Shown one piece after another: positions 1 through 10,469 of a DNA stretch of 64,000 nt. The stretch's first letter is position 1. Every line of letters starts with the position of its first letter. The stretch spans positions 396,849-460,848 of the forward strand of contig CAJNDS010002234.1 of the NCBI GenBank assembly GCA_905221605.1, read 5' to 3'. Under the pieces are notes generated by a model that was given only the letters and a program-made list of their open reading frames with translations, ran no database searches and was not told the origin of the DNA. The position numbers and the translations under genes are program-made. The stretch is from Symbiodinium natans (taxonomy: Eukaryota > Sar > Dinophyceae > Suessiales > Symbiodiniaceae).

Positions 1-775
1 CGAACTGTTTTGGATTAGACTGAACTTTGAACCTTCGACCGACCCTCCGTCCCTAGCAACCTTTCAGTCGCCTCAAGCCTGCAGTAGCCAAATCCATCAC
101 GTTAGACTACCTTAAAGGGTTTAGAGGTTTTTGATGTTTTAGGCTTTAGGGGTCTTAGGGAACTTAGACACTTTAGGGAGTTTAGTATGCCCAAGGATAT
201 CAGGCTTACCAAAGCCAAGAGCTTTGGCCGGTGGCACGATCGCTTCTCATCGACCACTGGATCACTAAGGACTTGTTCGCTTCCCATGCCGGAACCCTTA
301 GTCTCGAACCTAAATACCTAAAACCCTCCCTGCATCCCCACCTCGCAAAAAGCCAAGCCCCAAACCCGAAACTCCCTGAGACTGAGAGTCCTGAAAACTC
401 AAAGCACGCATATTAACACCACACATCACAATACTCATGGTCTACTTGTTTTGTTAACTGAAGTTATAAGCTGGGTAACGATAACGTTCATAGCAGACAA
501 GACACTGATCTAGGGTGTGCAGTACAACCCCAGTTACAATTAGCCATAGCCTTCAAGTAGGATATAGGGAATGTAGGGCCTGGGACCAGTGAATTGTAAC
601 TTGTGGCTGGCAATTGCAGGAGTTCCCTCTGCCTGAAGCTGACCATCCACTCTTCTGCCCAGTAGGCATGCAGGGAAGCAAGGAGTTTGACTTAAGGGCC
701 TCGGAGGGCACCCTAATAGTGATAAACTAACTAAACCCTCCTTCAAGTGCAGGGTATTGCAGGGAGTCCTTTTTT

Positions 776-832
<57 letters not shown>

Positions 833-1400
833 TGTGTGTATGTGTGTGTCAAGCACGGCTTGCCTGCAGTTGCCTTCTACGGCACGGAGGATGGAGCAGT
901 GCAAGGGCCCAAGATTTTCTGGGGGAGGACCCTGTATGAATGCGCTTCAGACGACCTTCTTTACCAAGAGCTCAAGTCTACCTGTTCTGGTCCCTGTCTT
1001 GTGACTCTCAGGTCTCGATCTCAAGTCAATGAGTGGAAGAATCTCTCAGCGGATCCTGATATGTTCAAGGCTCGGCCGGGTTAGGCTTCAGGTTTGGTGT
1101 GTACGGTTAATTATGGCCTCTGGGCATCAGGGCTGCATGATGACATCATGGCGTCCGAAAGACGATGTCTGAAGTTGCGGCACTTGGGTGGCTCTGCAGT
1201 CTTGCATCCGAACACCCCCCAAACCCCTCTCGTCAGCAATGGCGAAGCCAAATTGCGCATGCCTCCTAAAGCGCACATCATCGAGTTTTTTGAGCAGCGG
1301 GTATCCAACACGGATCCATCCACCGCACACGATTCGTGAACCGACCCCCGAATCCCTATAGCCCTATAACCCAAACTCCCTAAACCCCCAATCCCTCCAG
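1..1400. other. Spacer or intron, no gene recognised
   Basis: Isolated telomere-like words and a CT/TG microsatellite at about 770-849. Short open frames exist on both strands, but none has splice-bounded, protein-like composition that I would defend. Confidence 0.5.
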
Positions 1401-1490
1401 ATGCCCCAAAGCCCTGGGGAGGTGATCGAGATGCCCGGTGGCCACATGTGGTTTCAGAACAGCAGCTCCCGGTTCCTGGGCACCTGCAAG
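1401..1490 (+). CDS. Exon of unrecognised protein
   Basis: A 30-codon open segment lies between CCTCCAG (acceptor ending at 1400) and AAG|GTTGCG (donor). It begins with ATG and reads MPQSPGEVIEM, then GGHMWFQNSSSRFLGTCK. The flanks are telomere-like repeat and spacer, whereas this block is balanced in composition. I do not recognise the family. The next exon on the strand starts in another phase, so a further exon or a different donor is needed to link them. Confidence 0.5.
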
Positions 1491-1898
1491 GTTGCGAGTT
1501 CTTGGGCTTGGAGGGTGTGGGGTTTAGAGTTTAGGGTTTAGGGTTTAGGGTTTTTGGGGAGGGCTTGCCGGATTCAAACAGTTTCTGGGGGTCTGATGTT
1601 CTTTGGTGCCGTGGATGGGGTCCTACTACCCCTAAACCCAGCGTCGGCTCAAGGGTTCCGTCGCATTGTGGCGAGCGAGTCAGATTCAAAAGTTGGAGGC
1701 TGAGGACATGGGGTTCGGGCACAATGGCCCCCCGTGTGTGCTTGTCTGGGCTCCTTCATAGCTGATAGCTGTTGACATTGCAGGGGCACTGCTATCATAG
1801 ATCAAGAATGGAGTTGAGCAGGAAGCCTGAACCTAAGAAGCCTAAGTCGCTCTTCACCCCGAGCCTATCGATGGGGGGTGGACTGCCTGTGCTTTCAG

Positions 1899-2125
1899 GT
1901 GCGAAGCCCTCGCCATTGAGCTTGACAAGCTGATGCGAAAGTTCCGCTGACTGCCGCTGGCGTTTAGGATGGGCAAACTCGGGCTTCTTCCAGAGGAGAC
2001 GATGTGCCGCTTGTCGTACCCCGCGTCGATTAAAACAAGGAGCGTTCTTGCTGCCTTTTTTCGGGCAGGGCAATGTTGGATGAAATCTGGGCCATGTCTA
2101 GCCTGCCTCACCACATGTCCGGGCT
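1899..2125 (+). CDS. Two exons of unrecognised protein
   Basis: Exon 1899-1934 follows TTTCAG and ends CTGAT|GC (GC donor). Exon about 2069-2125 follows GGGCAG. Both are in phase 2, and the join gives CEALAIELDKLM followed by AMLDEIWAMSSLPHHMSG, a helical, Met-rich segment. The intron (1935-2068) starts GC and ends AG|G. A stop (TGA, 2130) follows unless the proposed GC donor near 2126 is used. Family not recognised; it may belong with the exon at 1401. Confidence 0.5.
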
Positions 2126-3051
2126 GCTTTGACTGCAAGCCGAGCTATGTAAAGTGCCCCTGTGAGCAATGCCCCCTCCCAGAGGAATCTGCGCTTCGTG
2201 AAGGTCAAATCTGCAAATGGTTCCTGTCAACCTCCATAGCCCATAGCTTCCCCGACCCTCAATCTCCCTAAGCCCTATAAGCATCGATGGGAGTTGATCA
2301 ATTTCCACAAGCAATCGACTATAAGAAACCCCAAAACCTGTACCATGAAGCTGGAATGCCACAGGCCACTGCCCTTTACATCCCGGGCGGGCTGCTTGAG
2401 TGGTCCATGCAAAGGTGCTGAAAATCTCGCGTGGAGAGGGACTAAGGGATGTCTAACGAAGGGTTTTATTGTCCATATGCCTTGAAAGGGATTAGAGTTG
2501 TTGTGTAATGAAAAGATCGAACCCAGACCCAGGCATTGTTACAGCACGTTCATTTTCGGAGGATCGTAAACTCGAGGGAGGCAATGAGGGGAAGCCTAAC
2601 TGCAAAGGCCAACGTCATCGGAAGTTCACGAGCCGCCGCCCACTCGCCTTCCCTAAGCCTTAGAAACCCCGACCCTCGAAGTACCTTTCTGTTTTTACTT
2701 GGTATCTGACAAGACATGCGACATGTGCCTTAGTTTTTGAGTATGCTTACCTTGAATTCCAGGTGCTGGGACACTGTAAAGGAAGTGTCCTGCAGAATCA
2801 TTGAAAGGATGCAGAGACGAGGGCCGAAGGACAAACGGTCTTGTCAGGGTTTCGGGTGTAGGGTTTAAGGTGCAACGATACACATCCTTGAAAGGGCCCT
2901 TCAATCAGTCAGCAGAAGAGCCCACTTGTCAGTGAAAGAGCCCACTTGCATGGAGGCTCTATGTATACACAGGCCATGTATAGCCGTCAGCAACTCCCAT
3001 TCTGCAGTTATCGGACGGGGTTCATATTTAGGCCTTGCTAGGGAAGCCTTC

Positions 3052-4011
3052 ATGGCCTCCACGTTCGGCCTTCTTCACGACGCGCGCCTCGGCTACAAAG
3101 CGCTGGCATGTCTCAGTGCATCCATCGCCACCCGGCGCGCTACGATTGCGGCCGAGAGTAGGGACCGAAGGGACCGAAGTCCAGGCCAGGATATTCCGGA
3201 TCCTCCGCCCCATTGTTCCATCCGCACGTCTTCTGCGGGACGTGGTCTGTATGTTACCAAGGCGATTTCTCAGCGAGAGGTGATTTTGGAGGACATGGCG
3301 GTCGTTGACAGCTCTTGTCCGCAGGAGGTGGTTCAGAAGGTCTTCTCTAGCAGGCCGCCCGAGCCTGCCCGCTTGCAAAGAGAGCCAATCTGGGGCCTGG
3401 TTGCCAACTTTGTTCAGCTGTTGCAAGATGGTCTGCCACCGAAACATGGTTCCTCACGGATCGAGGAAGCTGCCCAGGACCGGCAGAGGCGGCTAAGCCT
3501 CATGGCGGCTTTCTACCGACCAGAGGTCGAGGATGCACAGAGCAACTTGTACAAGCAACACGCTGAGGAGCTACACAAAGCCATGGACCAAACATCTCAG
3601 GAGACCGTGGCTTCTGAAGTGGTTGCTGACTTGCTTACTGTCGTCCGGCTTGATGCCCACATCGTGCGCGAAGCAAAGCGGCCGGGTGAGAAGGACAGGA
3701 ACGGTCTGGGCTTGTTTTTCTGGCTGCACCTGGCAAACCACAGCTGCTGTCCGAATGCATTCTTCCACACGACGTGCGAGAAAGGGCGTGCCAAGGCGAC
3801 CCTCTATGCCTTGCGGCCCTTGGACTGTGGCGAGGAGGTGTGCATTTCTTATGTTGATGGGCAGACTCTCCTAAGCCCGGTGCAAGTTCGGCGCCGCATC
3901 ATCCAGAGTCAGTTTGGCTTCGTCTGTGGCTGCAACAGGTGCCAAGAGGAGGAGAACAGAGCAGGCCGAGTAGGCCGAGCAGGCCGAGCAAGCCCAGCCG
4001 CAGAAGTCTGA
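3052..4011 (+). CDS. SET-domain protein, SMYD-like lysine methyltransferase
   Basis: Probable S-adenosylmethionine-dependent protein-lysine methyltransferase. The reading frame has no intron. The ATG at 3052 is chosen because the upstream in-frame part is poor; it could start at 2926. The product is 319 residues. Seen: the N-SET turn SAGRGLY near residue 62; the cofactor motif NHSCCPNA starting at 229; GEEVCISYVD near 260; and a post-SET cysteine group CGCNRC near 292. This order is that of SMYD and related SET proteins. No MYND zinc cluster lies between the two halves of the domain, where SMYD enzymes carry one, so it is a SET protein without MYND. Just before the stop is a small direct repeat (GCAGGCCGA, three times, near 3963). 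An open segment at 4160-4260 is helical and TPR-like (VDRLKRLFQALHQAADAEKL) and could be a separate 3' exon. The lack of introns contrasts with every neighbour. Confidence 0.85.
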   Translation: MASTFGLLHDARLGYKALACLSASIATRRATIAAESRDRRDRSPGQDIPDPPPHCSIRTSSAGRGLYVTKAISQREVILEDMAVVDSSCPQEVVQKVFSSRPPEPARLQREPIWGLVANFVQLLQDGLPPKHGSSRIEEAAQDRQRRLSLMAAFYRPEVEDAQSNLYKQHAEELHKAMDQTSQETVASEVVADLLTVVRLDAHIVREAKRPGEKDRNGLGLFFWLHLANHSCCPNAFFHTTCEKGRAKATLYALRPLDCGEEVCISYVDGQTLLSPVQVRRRIIQSQFGFVCGCNRCQEEENRAGRVGRAGRASPAAEV

Positions 4012-5400
4012 GAGCTGCAGGGGAGACCCTTCACATGACCGCCGGTTACAGCGGTCGACGCTCGCCTGTCAGGCTTGCTTCTCTGAGACGCTGGGCTTCT
4101 ACAGATCATCTTCGGCTTGATCTTTGCAAGCCTCAGCATCCACGCCCACGGAGATTGCCGAACTGCGGCTCACGTTGACAGATTGAAGCGCCTGTTCCAG
4201 GCATTGCATCAGGCGGCCGACGCCGAGAAGCTTGATCCAGCTGGCCCGGTTGGCCCAGCGATCCAAACAATGCGGGCGCACACTTTCGGTGAAGCCAAGA
4301 GGCACACTTTCCGATGGAGAGCTCAAGGCCTCAGGTCAGTTTCGTAGGTTCAGGCTATGAACCTGCTGCAGATAAACGTCAAGAAGGCGCCTGCTTTGAT
4401 TGTTTGGCAGCTTGCAGCGCGCAGGATCATGCTCTTTTTACATGCTTGTCTGGCAAACTCATGTCAGAGTCGCATAGCCCTGCTGCAGTATCGGATGCAA
4501 TGCTCGGTGAGTCATGTCAAGATTCTCAGCAAAAGCTATCATCAGCAACACTCGAGGTCGGTGTCGTTGCTTCTCAACCGCATGCCGCTGGAATGTACCA
4601 GAAGCACACACTTTCCGTAGCAGAGCCAAGACACCATATCGCATACTTGCAGACGTCGCATTTGCAGTAGCGAGTCCGAAGTTTTGTGCGGTCGAATGCG
4701 TCATGGCTGAAGCCATGGGCTGAGTTGCCAGATTGCCACTGCTACCATGTTGTCAAACTGGGGCTTACCTGTAGACTTGAGCCCCAACGCCTAGACACCA
4801 GCAGTCCATAGTCCCCGTATAGTCACAGGGTATGACGGTATAACCCCACAAATCTCCAAATCAGTAGAAGGTATATGAGGTCTTGGGTGGACTTAGGGTT
4901 TGGGGGCAGCAGGCCTGCCTCAAATTTTCAGCTTTTCATCTTGAGAAGGACATTCCTAGCATCGCCCTGAACACCGAGGAAAGACCCGAGTTTTGACCCT
5001 TGAATCCACGCAAGTCCATGTCTTTGCATCGCCGCAGGCTTAGGAGAGATCCCTTAGCCCTACAGCCTGAGGCCATGGCGGTCGATCCCCCAACGCGAAG
5101 CTGCAACCTCAGAGACACCTCAGCGGCTCTCAAGGGCCTAAGGCTTAAGGCTCTGCGTCTGAATGTCGGGGTTCGGATATGACCGAGAAGAGTCTCAGGG
5201 TGCAGGGGTCTTAGGGTCTTAGGGCTTTAGAGTTTTGTGGGTGTCTTCGTTGTGTTGGGGATCAAGGGCCTGAGGGCTCTTTCGATTCTCATGGGCTTGG
5301 GATGCAAGGCGCTTAGGGTTTATTGTAAAAATATATATTGTAATCCATCAAGTTTATTATTTTTATTTATTCATCAACAGTTACTTTAAATTTCTTCATA
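4012..5400. other. Weak open frames, no firm gene
   Basis: Open frames at 4117-4347 and 4314-4670 on the + strand are long for random sequence and contain a helical stretch near 4170-4240, but no family signature. The rest holds scattered TTAGGG words and an AT-rich patch at 5325-5395. A continuation of the SET gene cannot be excluded. Confidence 0.3.
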
Positions 5401-5409
5401 CTTTGGCAG

Positions 5410-5851
5410 GTCCGGAGAGCGTGGCTGCTGCCATCGACAAATGCGACGAGGCGAGCGAATGCACATTGCAAGCTTGACTGAGGCGTCCTTGGAGGTGGGT
5501 TTCGGGTTTCTATCAGCCCAAAACCAGACCCCCTAGGTGCAAGACTTGAGAAGCCCTCCATCAGCAGCCCTACAGCAGAAACTCCAACACCAACAAGCCC
5601 CGAAACCCCAAAGACAAATCCAGAATCCTGTTGTCGGGCGGTTTCTGGGTCGAGGAGGCTTCGGGTTTTGTGGGGCCAGCAGAGGAGTGATTGACCGAAG
5701 TACACTGAAGCGATGGACTTCTGCCTATGCGATTTGGAAGCTGCCCTAGACCCAAAACCGAATGCCTAATTGTGTCTAAAGATGTTCAAAGTCGTTGGAG
5801 TGGGTTTGAGTTGGGGTCTGCTGGCAGATTCCACCGCGTTCCATCCGGCTG
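5410..5851 (+). CDS. Two small exons of unrecognised protein
   Basis: Exon 5410-5467 follows TTGGCAG, ends ATT|GCAAGC (GC donor), and reads PESVAAAIDKCDEASECT. Exon 5828-5851 follows CTGGCAG, ends GGCTG|GTGGGT, and joins in phase 2 to give LFHRVPSGW. The first exon looks convincing by composition; the second is short and less sure. Family not recognised. Confidence 0.4.
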
Positions 5852-6423
5852 GTGGGTCCCGGCCATACATCCTGGCCTTAGGGTTTGGGGTTGAGGATTT
5901 AGGGTTTAGGGCAAGTGGGCAACTTTGAAGAAGAAACAAACACAAACCGAATAGTCCCGTCAGGGCACTCTTCGACGCCTGCTGCAGACGGTCATTCGCA
6001 AGGCGACGGCAGGTTGTGTCTACACTGACAGACAGAGCACTCCCGGGAAAGAGACAGGAAGTGATCCAGGATCAGTTTCCTGTTCATTTCGGGGATTCAC
6101 TCGGCATCAGGTATATCATTACGAATGCGTCTGTTAACAAGGATTTCCGAACCCTCTGCTACCAGCTGCTATATGCTCCGGGTTAGACTTCCACAGGTCT
6201 GTAAGTGAATATCCCGCATCGCTCCATCACGGTAACCCTGATAAGTATCCTGCCCATGATACAAGCACATCCTGGCCCTCCTCCCTTACAGCTGGACGTT
6301 TAAACATGCACATGATCTAGACCCTGTATTCGGCGATCATCTCAATTTTGTAGTTCTCTTCTCTTTACATCCTTCGCTGAAACCACACCAACGTCGTGAG
6401 TAGGAAGACGCGCGCGCGCGCAG

Positions 6424-7324
6424 GTGCCCGACTGCCGGCGCAAGATTGCCCAGGTGCGCTCCCTATACTGTACAACCTTAAATAAGCCTAAACCACATTA
6501 TAAATTAAAGCCAAAACCCTCACGGACAGGGAGAGGCTTGGTGAGATTGAGCTTCGGGCGGGTTACCGTGTGTGATGCTGCTTGCCAATCCCAGTCTCCT
6601 TTCGTCCTTGCATCCGTAATTAAACCCTGAACTCTCAACCCTATTGGAGGCCGTTCCCCCTTATGCTAACAGTCCTTAATATGGATGAGAACAGGGGGTA
6701 CTATAATCAGGTAATCCCTATTAAGGACTGGCAGTATAAGGGGGAACATCCCCAGGCTTAACACTCAAACCTTCACTCTGAACTCTAAACCCAAGAACAT
6801 GCTCCTTCTGCGACAGTCTCCAGGACTACGGCCTGGCTACCGAGCTCTATCAAGTTTCCGAGGAAGAGAGGCAGAAGGCGCGTGGATTAGGGGAAATAGG
6901 GTTTAGGGTTTAGGGTTGCTCTATCAAGTTTCCGAGGAGGAGAGGCAGAAGGCACGTGGATTAGGGTCTTAGGGCTTGGAGTTTAGGATTTGATCATGGT
7001 TTTGGTGAGTGTAGTTATCTCTCCTTATAAGCTACCGTCCGTAGTAGCCGTATGTATTGGGTGCCTTTTTGGGGATGGCCACGAACACGAAAGGGTACGC
7101 ACCGCTAGCCCGAAACCCCAAGCCCCTCCCTGAAAATCCTAGCAGCTCGTGCTGTAGTGTGTGGGTCTTTGATGGCTTTGATGATCTTAAACTAAACATA
7201 CGAATCCCTCCTACTGTACTACAGACCTTAAACCCGACATCCCAAACCTCAACCGTAAATCGCCAAAGCCCTGCAATGCCTGAGCCCTGAAATGCCCAAG
7301 GCCACTGCCGATCAGTACAGCGAG
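6424..7324 (+). CDS. Three microexons of one protein
   Basis: Exons 6424-6453 (VPDCRRKIAQ), 6824-6877 (DYGLATELYQVSEEERQK) and 7301-7324 (ATADQYSE) each follow AG, keep phase 0, and end in GT, GC and GT donors. Joined, they give a charged helical segment. They lie 0.4 kb upstream of the first recognised DUF2009 exon and could be its N-terminal part, but the phase of the next exon (7746) does not fit directly, so at least one exon is missing. Intron 6454-6823 holds a MITE-like foldback. Confidence 0.5.
6648..6751. repeat. MITE-like foldback, copy 1
   Basis: The left arm runs TTCCCCCTTATGCTAACAGT then CCTTAATA, and the right arm is its inverted complement (CCCTATTAAGGACTG, then GTATAAGGGGGAACATCCC). 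The spacer is about 35 bases. This is the cleanest member of a family seen at six other places in the window. Confidence 0.85.
6918..6967 (+). pseudogene. Partial tandem copy of exon 6824-6877
   Basis: About 50 bases repeat 6844-6893 with two or three substitutions (GAGGAAGAGAGG becomes GAGGAGGAGAGG; GGCGCG becomes GGCACG). The copy starts inside the exon and runs past its donor, with a telomere-like GGGTTTAGGG stretch between the copies. It has lost the GC donor (now CA) and has no acceptor, so it looks like a dead duplicate. Confidence 0.75.
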
Positions 7325-7745
7325 GTGAAGACTAGTGACCAACCCAGCGATTCAATTCCCAGGGTTGGGGGGGTCTTCTGTTTTCGGGCCCCTTGAAGGG
7401 CTTCAGGATGTAGTCTCATGTCACAAGCTCAAAGTGTAAAGCCCAGGAAAACAAGTTAGGCGTTTTGTGTATTTTACCTTAAAGGGGGTAGTTCTATAGA
7501 GCCGCAAATATACCGAACCACCTTCTCTAAGGCGCAGAAGCGTGTGGTTGTTGGAAAGCTAGGTAGGAGGAGATTTAGGCACAACATGTGAAGCCCTCAA
7601 ACCCTAGACCCCAACCTAGATGCCACTGCAAGCATGGGCCCCGCAAAGCTAGATGGGCCCTTCGGATATCTAAGCCACTTTAAGCCCTACACGAAACCAG
7701 CAACTCAGGTTGAGCCGATCATATGAAGGATCATGTTTTCCAGAG

Positions 7746-10428
7746 GACTTATAGAAGTTTTTTACCGGCTCCAAGGCACCAAGGACGACAGCTTCTCTTC
7801 TGATCATCTCGACTTCTGCGAGAGGGCGAAGTTCGTGCCCATGAGGCTTGGAGTAGGGACTCCGCAGTGGGTTCCAACAGGCACCCGAATCTGTGACGTT
7901 TGAGGGTGTTGAGTTTAACTCGCAAGTTTCTAAGTAGTGTTTTCGGTTGCTCCAAGTCGCAGGCTTCATTTCCCCGCTGCGCCTTGACTTAGAGTCCACA
8001 AGCATACTCGGCAGGCTGACGTACGATGAGCGGAAATACCTGCGGCTCATCGACGCAACCATGCACGTCTCCGACTCGGGCGGCTGGCGTGTGCATTCTC
8101 GCTCGATGTTTTTTTGGAGTCCGAATCAAGTTACAGCTGCGACTCCGTTTAGTCAGTGTGTTTTGGGGAGGTGTCGCACTACACGGATCACATGGACACA
8201 GCTGCTAGCGTCAATGCCAACGCTGCAAGAAAGCTGGCGCCGGTGGCTCAGACACTGCCGCGGTGAAGATCCCAGAGCATCGGGGAACCTCTCGTGGGAC
8301 TCGGTGTACTGTGCAACCCTCAGGCCTCAGCATGGACAAGTGGGTTGAGTTTTTAGCTGTTTTCACGGCTCGCAGGCAGGTCAACATGAACAGCAGGCCT
8401 CTGCAACACCGGCACCTCGTAGTCTGGTGACTTTATCGCTCTGCTCACAACGCTTCGGGAAAAATCTCAACAAGCTATTAGTACAAAGTATATCATTGCT
8501 GAACACACTCATGCACTAGGCCCCAAAGCTCTCTAACTCCTATCAATCCTCAATATGGTCAGTTCTCAAAGTTATGGTCACCTGTTTAGGTACCCTAAAT
8601 ATAAGGGGCCGCCTTTAATGGTAACCTCAAAAGGGGCCCTCATCTAGAGAAGTGACCATATGGTTGGGCCCGAAAACTCCTAAATAGCCGCAATGTCCCT
8701 AAACCCCAAACCCCAAACCCTAAACCCTAAACCCTAAACCCTCACTCGCACTCACACTGTGCCTCGTGATGGACGGTGCGCTGTCATAGATTCCTGATGG
8801 GCGAGGCGAGGCCACAGCTCAACGATGCGGTTTTGCGGTTTAGAGCTTAGGGTTTAGGGTTTAGGGTTCCTCCCCCCAGAAAGTGACTGGTACCCTGAAT
8901 AAGGATGGTAGTAATTAAGGGTATAATAAGGATGATAGTAGTTAAGGGTATATGGTCCCCATCTGAGGGTTCTTTTGGTCCCCAAGGAAGACGCACATCA
9001 ACCAAGAGCTTGAACCAGAGCTAATCCCTTCCCCCCCAACACCAAAACGCCCCCTTCCCTCCCCGCGCAATTCTAAAATTCGCGTCGGCCGGAAAAATGC
9101 TTAGAATTAGGGGGGACCTAAGCCCTAAAACCTGAAATCCGAAGCCCAAAAAGCGAGAGAGACAAAGCACGGCTGAAGCCGAGCGACTGGAGTTGAAATG
9201 GGGGGAGAAGGGAGTATAGGGTTTGGGGTTTAGGGTTACGTGCTTAGGGTTCAGTGCGGGTTAAACCCTGAAAACCCTCTGAGCCTTACGCCCTAATAAA
9301 ACCCTACTTGAAAACCCTAATGGCTCGAGGGCGGAGGCCCTCACCCCCCCCCCCCCTCTAATTCGTATTGGGCTGGGTGCCCGGAGAGTCGGAAAACAAT
9401 GTTTAACATTTGGGTGGGGTTTAGTATTAGGCGGAAGGGATTATCGCGCTACGTAGCATTCCTACCTACCTGGCGGCAATACAGTAAGACCTACCCAAGC
9501 TAGGGAAAGATTCGGTTGTCCTTCCTGCTTCGTGCCCCTAACCAAAAATAGGTGAGGATATGGGGCATAAACCGTTAAACCCCTAAGCCTTCAAACCCTC
9601 ACGCCCTTAAACCTTTAAACCCTAAAGCCGACAACCCGAAACCCCAAACCCCAAACCCTAGGCCCTATAGGCCCTAGACCTAAAACCACCTAAAACCGCA
9701 ATCCCCACAGGGCGGTGCCAGCTCCGACTCAGATGGCTCCGTGGACTGCGAGGAGGACGTTTACCTGGACAGCCCCGGAGCCGCAGTTGTTGAGAATCCT
9801 AAAACACACGCAGCCTCCAGGGTTTAGGGTTTATAGGGTTTATAAGGGTTAGAGGGTTTATAGGGTTGATAGGGTTTATAGGGTTTATAGGGTTTATAGG
9901 GTTTAGAGGGTTTAGAGGGTTTAGAGGGTTTAGAGGGTTTAGAGGGTTTAGAGGGTTTAGAGGGTTTAGAGGGTTTAGAGGGTTTAGAGGGTTTAGGGTT
10001 TAGGGTATATAACCTGAAGCCCAACAATCGGTGCGCCTTGAACACTAGAAAATTTCGCAGCCCCGCCCAAACCGTCAGCTATTCTGAGAATCCCCTGAGC
10101 CCCCTGAATTCCCTTGAAGCCCTTAAACCGCTTCACTGCTTGCAAAATCCCTCCCATCTTCATCCTACGCAGCGTCCGAAGCTTGCAGGAAACCCAAAAG
10201 CCCTGCAAGCCCTATAAGCCCATAGCCCAAACTATAAGCACCATAAACCTTATAAACCCCCAAAGCCTTTCACCCCCTCAGGCTTACACAAACTTCCGCC
10301 GAACCCTCAAGCCCTGAAGCCGAGATGAGTCGGAGATGCCCAGCAAAGCGTCGTCCTCCTCCGATGGGCTGCGCCGAAGAGCGGCAGCCTCTCGTCAGCC
10401 TCAAGCTCTTTGTCCCGTTTCTGGTTGT

Positions 10429-10469
<41 letters not shown>

